Assembly (NCBI GenBank): GCA_020284085.1
Contig: JACEVL010000062.1
Coordinates: 2,181,110-2,245,109, forward strand
DNA: 64,000 bases
Source of the DNA: Aporrectodea caliginosa
Taxonomy: Eukaryota > Annelida > Clitellata > Crassiclitellata > Lumbricidae
Direction: 5' to 3'
Part shown: piece by piece, positions 9,142 to 19,429 of the stretch
How positions within the stretch are numbered: the stretch's first letter is position 1
Layout: the number at the start of each line of letters is the position of its first letter
Notes under the pieces: model-generated
What the model was told of the DNA's origin: nothing
Seen by the model: the letters and a program-made list of their open reading frames with translations, nothing else
Databases searched by the model: none
Position numbers and translations under genes: made by a program

Positions 9142-9275
9142 AAACGGCGAGGGAGAGGACTGGACACCCACCCGCATATTCCGAGGCTAAGAAAACGAAG
9201 TCGCTAACACTCCATAGTAATGGCTGCCTCACAGTTAGCTTAAGGGACTAACTTTCTTCCTCTTCAACAATGGAA
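9142..9275 (+). mobile_element. SINE family S2, 3' part
   Basis: It continues the SINE after the inserted element: GAGGGAGAGGACTGG, then CCGAGGCTAAGAAAACGAAG and TCGCTAACACT, ending in a pyrimidine tail (TTCTTCCTCTTC). The same blocks occur at 34175-34290, 39100-39220, 44660-44770 and 58640-58760. Confidence 0.85.
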
Positions 9276-9399
9276 GTAAATTTCAAACAGAATTAGGCTA
9301 TAAAACGCAAATAACAACAAATAATCAGGAAATCCCATCGATGAGCGAGCGACACCTCACAATCGCCGTGATACAAAGTCCTTCCTAACGGATGCCACA

Positions 9400-9589
9400 G
9401 TAATGGGCGTAGTCAGAAAGAAATTTCGGGCGGGGGTTAGATTTCGGGGGCGTTTTACATTGGAAATGGTCGCAAAAGTTCAGTTTTTGCATTTTGCATG
9501 TAAAAGCATGTTAAAAAAATTTCGGAAACATATTTGGGGGGTTGGGGTTGAACCCGTAAACCCCTCACCCCCACCTAAATACGCCCATG
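9400..9589. mobile_element. Short inverted-repeat element, ATGGGCGTA ends
   Basis: ATGGGCGTA (9403-9411) and TACGCCCAT (9580-9588) are perfect inverted ends. A 7-bp direct repeat TGCCACA lies on both sides (9393-9399, 9590-9596). The interior is G-rich (TTTCGGG, TTGGGGTTG). No protein is encoded. Confidence 0.65.
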
Positions 9590-9669
9590 TGCCACACCAA
9601 CGATAAATTAAGCAATACTGGCGGCCCTTCTGTTCACTGAGCTTCATTAACACCCCCCCCAAATAATCA

Positions 9670-9985
9670 ATCAATCACAGAATTTATATAGAACTTCTTC
9701 AAGGGGCTCTACTCAGAAGCGCTCCAGAGCCAGGCCAGATCAAAGAGGAAAGTCTACGATAGGGCGTAAAAGGAAGTCGAGTGAATACGAGGAGATAGGC
9801 GAAGGATAGATGGCAAGTCAGGCTGAGCGAGCCGTAAGGGAAGAAGAGAGAGAGTAAAGATGGAGCGTAAGTAGCGAGGAGCTGTAGCCAGACGAGAGAG
9901 CAGAGCAGATACAGAATGCGCTGTCGGAGGGGAGTATAATATTTATTCTTTAATGAAGCGCCTGACAAACGCACTGCGCTGTACA
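9670..9985 (-). mobile_element. Degraded retroposon with LINE-type hairpin (family F)
   Basis: TATATAGAACTTCTTCAAGG and ACTCAGAAGCGCTCC resemble the AGCGCC hairpin in minus orientation. The following purine-rich GGAAAG/GAGGAGA sequence resembles the bodies of the F copies at 11.7 and 27.2 kb. It is decayed and coding potential is not evident. Confidence 0.45.
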
Positions 9986-10119
9986 TTTACATGTTCTGAC
10001 GATTAAACATTTCACAAGAACACGCATTACATAAGACATAAATCGCAAAAGTTGCAGCCATCAAGGCGCAAGCTTATTGTACTTTTGCTGCCACCTAGGG
10101 AAAGAAGGCATGCGCTAAA

Positions 10120-10200
10120 CCCAGGGGCCTGACGGGAATCGAACCTGGTCCGTTAAAACTTCAGGCAAGAGTGTTATCCTTTATACTATCCCCTCCAAAT
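10120..10200 (-). mobile_element. tRNA-like SINE head
   Basis: The minus strand reads GATAGTATAAAGGATAACAC (box A-like) and GGTTCGATTCCC (box B) with about 30 nt between them. Stem pairing is incomplete, so it is taken as a SINE head rather than a functional tRNA. Confidence 0.5.
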
Positions 10201-10248
10201 CACGAACTATTAACCGCATTACGAAACTCTAAGTAAAAAAACCCGGTC

Positions 10249-10505
10249 CAGTGGCGATTTCCAGCCCCTGGACCGCCGACGATGTTTTTTTGGCCAGCGG
10301 AGCTTTGCCCAAAGACTACTGTGATGTTTGTGACTAATAATGAAGAAGCAAATTAAGATTTATTATCCTAAGGTGATTGTTTTTAAGCTAAAACCATGCA
10401 TGATTAAATATCTAGTTTAGAAACAATTTTCTGGGACAGGCTCACCGATCCCCTTCCAGACTCCTACCCTGGCCTGCCACCCGCTGGAAAATATTATTGC
10501 CACTC
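10249..10505. mobile_element. Short inverted-repeat element, CAGTGGCGATTTCCAG end
   Basis: The left end CAGTGGCGATTTCCAG and right end CTGGAAAATATTATTGCCACT form imperfect terminal inverted repeats. No clear target duplication was found. The interior is non-coding. Confidence 0.55.
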
Positions 10506-10734
10506 ACCCACAATCAAAAAGGTTTTGACGCCTTTGCTGTAAGTGAACATGTAGCTTCCTGCAGTTTTGTGCATGGATAATAAATATGAATAACATTGAA
10601 TATAGATTTTTGTTTTGGCTTTAAAAATTGCTGTTTATCATTAATTTTCGTGAGAAAAGAAACTGGGACGAAAATTTCAAATGTTGATAATCTACGAAAA
10701 AGCTATAAGATCCGACTTCACAGAAGAATGCTTA

Positions 10735-11075
10735 TTATATAAATACATACATACACATACATGCATGCATACAAAGCATACATCCATAAAATGCACACGT
10801 ATAACATGATTAGGTACATATAACATAATTAGAGACATATATACATACATACACTGTACATACATACATGCATACATACATACATACATACATACATACA
10901 TACATGTATACATACATACATACATACATACATACATACATACATGCATACATACATACATACATACATACATACATACATACATACATACATACATACA
11001 TACATGTATACATACATACATACATACATACATACATGCATACATACATACATACATACATACATACATACATAC
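10735..11075. repeat. (TACA)n / (TGTA)n microsatellite
   Basis: A long tetranucleotide array with sparse TGCA variants. All four frames that pass through it (MYVCMYVC, HTYIHTYI types) are array artefacts. Confidence 0.97.
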
Positions 11076-11570
11076 GGTTTGTTCTGAACGCCATATGTAT
11101 CTCTCTCGCTATAGCACTTAGTGTGACCTGCCTACTATCGGACATCGAATATGTTAAAGCTCTCGGCTACCTTCTGCTAAGAACGCTATCGCTTCCTATA
11201 ATAGAACAAATGGCCACATAATGTTCTTTTTGACCGTGGTAGATACAGGACCGTTTTATTGTCGCCGTAAGCCCTATAGGCACACTTGCAATCGTAAACC
11301 CCAACAGCTAAACGTATAATTACGCATTCACAGTATTTATTGACGTCAAGCTTAATCATGATTCACGAACAAACCCAGTTTTTATTTTAAATCTCAATTT
11401 ACTTTTTGTAAGGTTGATTATTTAATTTCCTGGATATATGTCTATCCAGTAAGATATAATGCAACTTATTTTTTTTCAATATCTCATTTTCAGACCAACT
11501 GAAAGTCTCGTAGAGCACAGTGCCTACTGTGGCTAATGAATAATACGGCCCTTAGTCGACACTAATGTGA
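11076..11570. other. No gene recognised
   Basis: Unique-looking AT-rich sequence between two arrays. No family signature is seen. Confidence 0.4.
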
Positions 11571-11576
11571 AGAAAC

Positions 11577-11615
11577 ATATGCTTACCTATTTGAACAGTT
11601 ATTTAAAGAAACATA
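11577..11615 (+). repeat. Isolated diverged monomer of the 36-bp minisatellite
   Basis: TGCTTACCTATTTGAACAG followed by TTATTTAAAGAAACAT matches the 36-bp unit amplified at 11887-12213. It could be the source or a stranded edge unit. Confidence 0.7.
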
Positions 11616-11669
11616 ATGTGCCTGCAGCCTTCCTATATCTGAAGACTTATTTAAAGAATTTGTTGTTGC

Positions 11670-11880
11670 TGTATTTGGCCATTTATAAAGCGCTTCTCTC
11701 AGTAAAATCCTTTCAGAAGCGCTCCCTGTATGAGCATTGAGCAACCCCTAAGGAAAAGGCAGGATTTTAGTTTAGAAAAAGATGAGGAAAGGATGGCGGA
11801 GCGGACCGGTGGAGGAAGTCCATTCCAAAGGGAAGGACCTATGCATTCCAAAGGGAAGGACCTATGCAGGCCAAGGATCT
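11670..11880 (-). mobile_element. Retroposon with perfect LINE-type hairpin (family F)
   Basis: AGCGCTTCT (11689-11697) and AGAAGCGCT (11715-11723) are perfect complements. The body to the right (minus 5' side) contains a 22-bp direct duplication including CATTCCAAAGGGAAGGACC. Family F copies also occur at 27.15 and 43.0 kb. Confidence 0.6.
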
Positions 11881-11886
11881 GGATTT

Positions 11887-12213
11887 GCCTACCTATTTGA
11901 ACACTTATTCAAAGAAAAATATGCCTACCTATTTGAACACTTATTCAAAGAAAAATATGCCTACCTATTTGAACACTTATTCAAAGAAAAATATGCCTAC
12001 CTATTTAAACACTTATTCAAAGAAAAATATGCCTACCTATTTGAACACTTACTCAAAGAAAAATATGCCTACCTATTTGAACACTTATTTAAGAAGTCAT
12101 ATGCCTACTTATTTGAAAAGTTATTTAAAGAATCATATGCCTACTACCTATTTGAACACTTACTTAAAAAGTCATATGCCTACCTATATGAACGTTTATT
12201 CAAAGAAGTCTAT
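11887..12213 (+). repeat. 36-bp minisatellite, about 9 units
   Basis: The unit starts GCCTACCTATTTGAACAC and continues TTATTCAAAGAAAAATAT. Because 36 is a multiple of 3, a frame reading AYLFEHLFKEKY repeats stays open (11782-12255). I see no start context, flanking exon or homology that would make it a protein. Units degrade toward the right and run into (ATGT)n. Confidence 0.92.
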
Positions 12214-12329
12214 GTATGCATGCATGTATATTTTCATGTATGTATGTTGGCATGAGTTCATGAATGCATTTGTGTCAATTACGACATTAGCATACATCCA
12301 CGTATGTTCGCTAGATCGCGCATACATAC

Positions 12330-12360
<31 letters not shown>

Positions 12361-12745
12361 TGTATGTATGTATGTATGTATGTATGTATGTATGTATGTA
12401 TGTATGTATGTATGTATGTATGTATGTATGTATGTATGTATGTATGTATGTATGCATGTATGTATGTATGTAATGTATGTATGTATGTATGTATGTATGT
12501 ATGTATGTATGTATGTATGTATGTATGTATGTATGTATGTATGTATGTATGTATGTATGCATGTATGCATGTATGTATGCATGTATGTATGTATGCATGT
12601 ATGTATGTATGTATGTATGTATGTATGTATGTATGTATGTATGTATGTATGTATGTATTTATGTATGTATTTATGTATGTATGTATGTATGTATGTATGT
12701 ATGTATTTGTGCATGTTAGTATGTCTTCAGGAATGTATGTATGTA
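12214..12745 (+). repeat. (ATGT)n microsatellite, about 500 bp
   Basis: Mostly pure from 12325, with occasional ATGC and TTTATG variants. It ends about 40 bp before a minus-strand LINE 3' end, whose tail region it occupies. Confidence 0.97.
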
Positions 12746-12778
12746 TATATGTAAGTGTACAGGCATTCATTAATTCAT

Positions 12779-13040
12779 TCCGAGAATTCATATAGCGCCC
12801 CTTAGGCAGTTGGCAGAAGCAGGCACATTGTTGCGGACCATCAGGCGCAGCTCAAGCGGGAGCCCATTCCAGGTGGAAGACCCAACAATCGAGAAGGTTC
12901 GGCGCTGCCTGAGAGATAAAACGGGCCCGGGGGACAAGAAGCTCTTCTTTGGCCGAGGAACGCAGAGCCCGACGGGGTAACTAGGCCAGAGACAGGACGA
13001 CAGAGGTCAAAAAGGTAGGATGGAGCACAACCAGCGAAAC
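12779..13040 (-). pseudogene. LINE reverse transcriptase C-terminus with 3' hairpin half
   Basis: The minus strand encodes RRTFSIVGSSTWNGLPLELR, matching the AFSVAGPMIWNGLPLELR motif of the fragment at 16626-16922. This is the usual C-terminal segment of CR1/L2-type reverse transcriptase ORFs. It ends at AAGGGGCGCTATATGAAT and then an ATTCATTAATG-type tail next to the (ATGT)n array. Frame changes are evident across the piece, so it is dead. Only the last part of the element is present. Confidence 0.7.
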
Positions 13041-13103
13041 AGCATGTAATCTACATACGCATACATGTACGTAGGCTACATACGCATATTCGTACGAATG
13101 CAT

Positions 13104-13632
<529 letters not shown>

Positions 13633-13905
13633 CTTCGTTTAATACAATTCCAACTGACACACCGCAGTATGATTACAATTCATAGTATGAACGGATGATC
13701 ACAAGTTATTATAGAAGTCGAATTTAACTGCTTAGCAGCCATGCAAGGCGCCCATCACGTCCTACTGCTCATTTTACCAACGCCATCTGGCAAATGAAAG
13801 GCTGAGTGGACCTTTGGGAGGGTACCGTGAAGCGATCATCCCGCGTCCGTGCTGACCTCCTGCTCATCGTTCCAAAGCGTTACCATTAGGTCTATTCTAA
13901 ATCCC
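13633..13905 (-). mobile_element. SINE family C, minus copy
   Basis: It aligns with 22943-23217 in reverse. Shared blocks are TACTGCTCATTTACCAAC (approximately), GGCAAATGAAAGGCTGAGT, GCATGG and AGTATGATTACAA. Its 3' end leads straight into the trinucleotide array on the left. Confidence 0.7.
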
Positions 13906-14760
13906 TTCCTGTAATTGAGCATACATGTATGTATGTATGTATGCATATATGATTCTATACTTTTCTATAGCGCATTTTATGGTCCTCTTAAACGTACTAC
14001 ACGTACATCCACCGCAATAAATGACAGTCGAGAAGATTATAGATATGATTTGTTGGCGACGTTAATTTCATCGGCACATGACCACGAATGAAACCAACAT
14101 CTTACAGCTGACACTTTCAGGCGTGTAATCCATGAACAATTCTTCACACAGTTCCAACTGTTTCAACTGCTCCAACTGTGCAGCAAATCGCAGCCGCGGC
14201 CGATGATTCTCTTTTGCAAATCAAAACCACGTTCTTAGAAGTTTCCACCAAAGTCACAGCTATAACCTACGAACTCTGGCGCACGGGTACAAACTGCCTC
14301 CAAAAGATGATAAGAATTTTATTCCCCGACTTCTCTATAAGAATAGATATACTGACATAATAGAGAAGCTCACGGACAGGTTTGACTATTAGGCAACGCT
14401 GGCAAGCCGCTTCAGAATCTGCCGCATAATGGACTATTGCTTGTTTAAGTTGTGACTGTGTCAAATTGAATTTTCTTCTAGTTAACGAATATTTGATGAT
14501 GACAATGCAATCGTGTAAAGGAAACAATCCCAAATGATAGTTCAACAACACTTACAAGCCCACCTCTGCTGTTTCTCTTCGTCCTCTCCGCTCTCTAGAC
14601 CGTCTTGATCTTTTTGTCCTAGCTCGGGCAAGGACTGCTATGGCCCAACATTAAGCCTTTACTGCTGTGGGCCCTTCCTCTTGGCATGACCTTCCCCTCT
14701 TTACGCTCTAAGATTTCGGCTGGGGGTCTCTCCCTCATCTGCCCGCTGCTTGAAGACTTT
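13906..14760. other. Short (ATGT)n, hairpin half, otherwise unassigned
   Basis: ATGTATGTATGTATG at 13925-13940 followed by TTTCTATAGCGCATTTTATG looks like another minus-strand LINE tail and hairpin arm. The frames at 14178-14360 and 14267-14551 have no recognisable domain. Confidence 0.4.
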
Positions 14761-14763
14761 TTC

Positions 14764-14840
14764 CCCTCGGGGAGAGCGCCTCTGAATAGCTTATACTGTA
14801 AGAATCGTTTACAAATTTTCAAATGCACTGCAATACTTAC
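14764..14840 (+). mobile_element. Variant LINE-type 3' end (family H2)
   Basis: GAGAGCGCCTCTGAATAGCT, then ACTGTAAGAATCGTTTACAA and TTTTCAAATGCAC. The same order of blocks occurs at 23226-23300 (GAGAGCATCTCTGAATATCT, TTTACAAATTCTCAGAT). The 5' arm matches the SASE-stop hairpin of the main family. Confidence 0.55.
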
Positions 14841-15474
14841 ATCTAATTGCGAATAATCTGTAAATGTAGTTTTAAAATTCATGTAATCTGCGTTATTTGG
14901 TGTAATCCTTGTAAAGAACTTACATCTTACTCATCCATTTAATCCCTAAAGAATCCTTTACGAAATTGCAACACTCACATGTAACTCCAACGCCGTTCAC
15001 AACCACGATGATGATGAAGAAGAATACAATCGTCATCACAATAGGACAACGACAACGAAACTTGCAACCTGTTGTCGTCGTCATCATAGTAGTTGTTGTC
15101 GGACGTCGTAACTCGAAGGACTATCAGAATATCAACGCGGTGCTTATCGTCACCTGCTACGAATCACTCCGACATTGTCAATGCGTTAGGAGCCTCGCGA
15201 GATGCTATTGAACATCTACTCCATCCAGCCAACCAGCTGCAGCAACTGGCTGCTGTTGTAGGAGTGATAGCTGGGAGTAGTAGCGCTGTCAATGGCCGCT
15301 AGAGAGCGCGCCCTTAGAGTCTCGCATCTGACGCGCGATTTCTCAGCGGTCAGACACATTGTGCGCTGCTGAACAGCAATGTCTGATTAGTTTTTTTATA
15401 CATAGCAATGTGGTGTGTGCTGAAAGATACTTGTGTCGCTATAAGGGTCTTTGATATTTTGATACTGGCAAAGC
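14841..15474. other. No gene recognised
   Basis: Several short frames without domains. A CGTCGTC/CATCATC-rich patch lies at 15065-15105. A small inverted pair CAGACA...TGTCTG lies near 15352-15386. Confidence 0.4.
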
Positions 15475-15660
15475 AGTACATACAATACAATGGAACACAT
15501 TACAAAACAATGCAATACAATGCAATGCAATGCAATACAATACAATACAGCACTATACAATACAATACAATGTAATACAATACGACACAGTGTAATACGC
15601 CAGAATACAATGCAATACAATGAAATAAAATGCAATACAAAATAATACAATGCAATGCCA
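15475..15660. repeat. (AATAC)n / (AATGC)n pentanucleotide array
   Basis: Imperfect 5-bp units CAATA, CAATG and CTATA. Frames reading IVLYCIVLYC are artefacts. Confidence 0.93.
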
Positions 15661-15709
15661 AAAGACATTGTATAATCCTTTCAGCCCACGATACTATAAG
15701 TTTGCCCAA
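15645..15709 (+). mobile_element. Right end of family K transposon
   Basis: TTTCAGCCCACGATACTATA then AGTTTGCC matches the right terminus of 8963-9133, and CCAAAAGACA upstream matches its interior. The left terminus is missing. Confidence 0.6.
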
Positions 15710-15788
15710 CGCCATATGGCTAATCGCCATTGTTATTGTTGTTTGTATGCTATATTACTGTGTCTAATCTGGGACTATTATGATTATT

Positions 15789-16042
<254 letters not shown>

Positions 16043-16210
16043 TATTTAACGCCGTGGCCTTCCGTGGCACTTTTGCCCAACCAGAACTTGTCGAGTGAAT
16101 GCCGTTCCAGACGTCCATCTTATTGTCTCCGGACATTTTTTAGCGGCCTGAGGGATTAGAACTACCTCGGGTAAAAAAAAATAATAATAATAATAATAAT
16201 AATAATTAAT
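16043..16210 (+). mobile_element. Truncated retroposon family D, copy D3
   Basis: The coding tail reads NAVAFRGTFAQPELVE, stop (16095-16097). A 75-bp UTR follows with hairpin CCTGAGG...CCTCGGG, an A-run from 16173, then (AAT)n. It sits between two AAT arrays. The right flank ATTAATATTCTGATC is shared with the flank at 4180. Confidence 0.75.
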
Positions 16211-16544
16211 ATTCTGATCCATGGCCTTTTTAATTAATTAATTAACTTTATAAGTGAGAAGCCAGTATTCTCTGTTATAATAGTTATAATGTTATAATAA
16301 TAGTCCCTGGTCTAATCCAACTATTTCTGTAGCGCCTTTACCATGATGCATCAATCTGGATGCTTTTAATAATCAATCCTCTTTTGGGTGATTGTGGTTC
16401 GGCTTCTGGCGAATGAAAATGGATATGTAATGAGCTTATAATGAAAGTCTATAATAATGGGTCCTAAAATAGAGACTTGGGTTCGATTCCAAGGATATTG
16501 TTCTATAACGACAGATTCTGATTTCGGCGAACATTAATTTTAGC
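16211..16544. other. No gene recognised
   Basis: AT-rich sequence with short ATTAATTAATTAA and GTTATAAT repeats. Confidence 0.4.
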
Positions 16545-16602
16545 ATCGGAGTGCGTAAGTTTACTGGCGTTTCACAGTGTCTTTTGGCATGCTTCGCGGA
16601 AT
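16545..16602 (-). mobile_element. Family K transposon fragment
   Basis: GTGCGTAAGTTTACTGGCGT matches the interior of 8963-9133, and TCTTTTGGCATGCTTCGCGG is the complement of its GCATGCCGAAAGA block. The LINE fragment begins just after it. Confidence 0.5.
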
Positions 16603-16975
16603 AAATCGAGTACAGGGTAGCTGCTTTGCTTTTGCGCTGTCTCCAGGGCCTCGCCCCAACTTACCTCCGTGAGCTCTGCTGTTTGATTTCGGTTGTCCCA
16701 GGGCGTCGCCTCCTACGCTCCGCAGAAAAAGGAGTTCTTATGGTTCCTTTTGCTCGTACTGCAACAATGCAGAACCGAGCTTTTTCTGTGGCAGGCCCAA
16801 TGATCTGGAATGGTCTTCCTCTAGAGCTGCGTCTACACCCTGGGAGTCTGCCTGAAGCTTTCCTTACTAAACTCAAAACTGTTCTTTTGGGGCGCGTTGG
16901 AGTCGGGAGCGCCTCTGAGTAGTTTCCTTGAAGGGGCGCTATATAAATTCCCGAATGAATGAATGAATACCCATG
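16603..16975 (+). pseudogene. LINE 3' end: reverse transcriptase C-terminus plus hairpin and (GAAT)n tail
   Basis: The frame 16626-16922 encodes a 98-residue C-terminal piece. GLAPTYLRELC, GRRLLRS, NRAFSVAGPMIWNGLPLELR and FLTKLKTVLLGR are hallmarks of the end of CR1/L2-type reverse transcriptase ORFs. It terminates in Ser-Ala-Ser-Glu-stop, and those codons (AGCGCCTCTGAGTAG) are also the 5' arm of a hairpin with AGGGGCGCT (16932-16940). A 12-bp spacer and (GAAT)n tail follow. The element lacks its 5' part, including the catalytic domain, so it is inactive. The frame itself is intact, which suggests a fairly recent insertion. Confidence 0.85.
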
Positions 16976-17097
16976 TTTTCTAATGACGACACTAACCCGA
17001 CCCTAACCGATCCTCACGACGTCTAACCTTACCCCAACTGACTCGCGACGCCTAACTTGAGCCTAATCTGGACTCTCACGAACTTACGCGTCCAGAT
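16976..17097 (-). mobile_element. Family K-related sequence with telomere-like motif
   Basis: TTTTCTAATGACGACACTAA, CCCGACCCTAACCG and TCACGACG are the reverse complement of the interior of 8963-9133. The LINE tail directly abuts it on the left. Confidence 0.55.
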
Positions 17098-17197
17098 TCT
17101 AAATGTTTACCCTGCTTTCGTGTCTTTTGTAGCAAGTGGACAAGTAACGTAATTTATGGAAGATCCTCTTCTGTGACACGTGATCAGCTGCCGTTGA

Positions 17198-17543
17198 ATA
17201 AGCTAGTTCAGCACTATCAATGCGCATGCGCAGCCAGCTTACTTTTACTTCCGGGTCATAGGCCACCGTTCATAAACAAACCAAGCGGTGCCGTTAGCGA
17301 CGTTGCTATGATCTACTTTTAAGCAAATGCAACAGCCACGAGTTCATGTGTAACTCGATGAAGTTGTCTTGTGGCCTCCTTCTGTTAAAAATTGCTTCAA
17401 ATCATCTACCTTCCATCGATTAAAGTCATCCACTCTGAACGATTCGTCGAACCTATCCGCCATGCTTGACTCTTGTTTATGAACTGTGAACTATCACCTT
17501 TCCCGTCATGCCTTGCGGGAAATATAATGCTGAACTAGCTTAT
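17198..17543. mobile_element. Long-inverted-repeat DNA element
   Basis: ATAAGCTAGTTCAGCA (17198-17213) pairs perfectly with 17528-17543. GTTCATAAACAA (17268-17279) pairs perfectly with 17473-17484. The arms are about 75 bp with diverged middles. No target duplication or transposase is evident. Confidence 0.65.
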
Positions 17544-18381
17544 AGCAAACGGAAGCCTCACACACACTGACGTGTTAAATCATCGCGTTAGTGTTGTAAT
17601 TAATTAACTTTTTATTTATTACTTTTTCAGTTATTTTATTAGTTCGCTGTTCGACAGATTTCAAGATTTTAGCAGAAATAAAATCGCTAGTAACTTAGTA
17701 GTAAGCAAGAAATGGGTTGTGCTCGGCCTGCAGTCATTTTAGGTCTTCATGACAAGTACGGGAGATCACAGCTTTACCAACAGATGCTCCTAGGATCACA
17801 ACGGATGGCAGCCTCGGCGAATTCATCATGCCTTTCACGCAATATCATTTAAGATACACCCAACGTTGGACTTGAAGGTCTATTACTTGACCTTTGAGAA
17901 TGTGCTTAGCTCATCCGTTCAATGCAAACTGTTGGCGAACCAGATCTATTGTTAATCTACGATATTCGAGTACTTGAATACGACTACAAATCGAATGCTT
18001 TTACGGTACTCTCTGACGAAAATGTGACGAGGCTGTCACACTCGCGGAATGATACAATCATTCAGTCGACGTGACTTAGATCACGTCAGGATGTCCCCTG
18101 CGTATAGCCGACGTCAGGATTACCCTCCGTATAGGCCACGTCAGGATGTCCCCTCCGATAGCATTTCGATTGAGAAAGTCCTTGAAAGACAACTGCTGCC
18201 ACCTTGCAGTGGACGAAGTCAACTATTGAAAGACGACGCGTGGTTATAATACATAGCTCCATGGCAACAATGCCACTTATTGGATGACGTATTATATTTC
18301 TAAGTTGCCATGGCGATGAAGTTGTCGAATTGCAATTTCATTATTACGTCACATTTCGAGATTTTGAAATTGTAACAATGT
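17544..18381. other. No gene recognised
   Basis: A tandem CCACGTCAGGATGTCCCCT-like motif occurs about three times (18083-18155), with a roughly 33-bp period. Other sequence is unassigned. Confidence 0.4.
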
Positions 18382-18500
18382 GGGGCGCGGTGGTGTAGGG
18401 GTATGTTCGGTGCCTTGCAACCGGAGGGTTGAGGGTTCGAATCCACCTCAAGTTGCCGCGGAGGGACCCTGGTGGATTCGAACCCGCAACCCTCCGGTTG
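18382..18500 (+). mobile_element. Inverted pair of S1 tRNA-like SINE heads
   Basis: The plus-strand head GGGGCGCGGTGGTGTAGGGG has box B GGTTCGAATCC at 18434-18444. It is followed at 18468-18500 by the reverse complement of the same box B region (GGTGGATTCGAACCCGCAAC). The arrangement is head to head. Confidence 0.75.
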
Positions 18501-18539
18501 TATGTCTGCCATCTATCCATATATCTGTCTGTCTCTGTC

Positions 18540-18702
<163 letters not shown>

Positions 18703-19189
18703 TCATCCATCCATCAACCTATTTCACGACGTCTGCATCCCATGGTGTCCTAAGACTCCACCTGATGACAGGACTTCCAAAGAGTTGAACAAATGGAAAT
18801 CTTAATTGACACAAATGCATTTCTCTCCCGCGCAGCAACAGTCAGGGAAAACAAATCGACGAATGTAAGAACAAATGGAAGACTTGAAACAGAGGGAAAG
18901 TAGCGGAAGGATGGATCGAGAGACGGAAGAACGGACAAAGAGATTTATTAAGGAAAGGTAGGGGGAAGGATAGATGGTAGAGGGATTTAAAAAGGAAGGA
19001 CAGCTGTTTAGGGGATTGAAGGGAGGACATATGGATATACGGCTGGAAAGAGAGAAGGGCAAATGGATAGCGGTTTCGAAAGATGGATGGTATTGGCAGG
19101 ACCTAACAGCTTCTTTGTACACATAAGCCAGAGTGTATATATAAATTTGTTTTTTTGTTTGAATGTACATGTATTAATCGTGCCATGTT
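18703..19189. other. Purine-rich degenerate sequence, no gene
   Basis: GGAAG/GGATGGA-rich from 18840 to 19090. Minus-strand frames here are low complexity (Ser/Phe/Leu-rich). Confidence 0.45.
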
Positions 19190-19420
19190 CAGTGCTGTGC
19201 GTTTGCTAGTACTTCTCAATAAAGAATAGGCTATTCTTACTTACTTACTTGTCGAAATATATTTAGTAAGTAAGTAAGTAAGTAAGTAAGTAGTTAATTC
19301 ACCACAAAATAAAACAAAATGGCAATACACAAATTTTACAAACCGAGTGGTGGGCTACCGGCGAAGTCTCATAGGACTCATCTCGCCGGTCACCCTAATT
19401 ATTTAAGACTTCTGATTATC
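19190..19420. mobile_element. Two retroposon ends meeting tail to tail
   Basis: CTTCTCAATAAAGAATAGGC then (ACTT)n at 19236-19250 is a plus-strand 3' end. (AAGT)n at 19264-19291 followed by AGTTAATTCACC is a minus-strand 3' end. The tails match retroposon family L. Confidence 0.5.
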
Positions 19421-19429
19421 ACTATTTAC

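Noticed and set aside
11782..12255. Frame with AYLFEHLFKEKY repeats as a repetitive protein
   Set aside because: The frame is open only because the 36-bp unit lacks stops. Two other frames are open too, and there is no conserved flank.
16626..16922. Intact host gene of 98 codons
   Set aside because: The residues match the C-terminal end of LINE reverse transcriptases and the 3' hairpin and tail follow directly.
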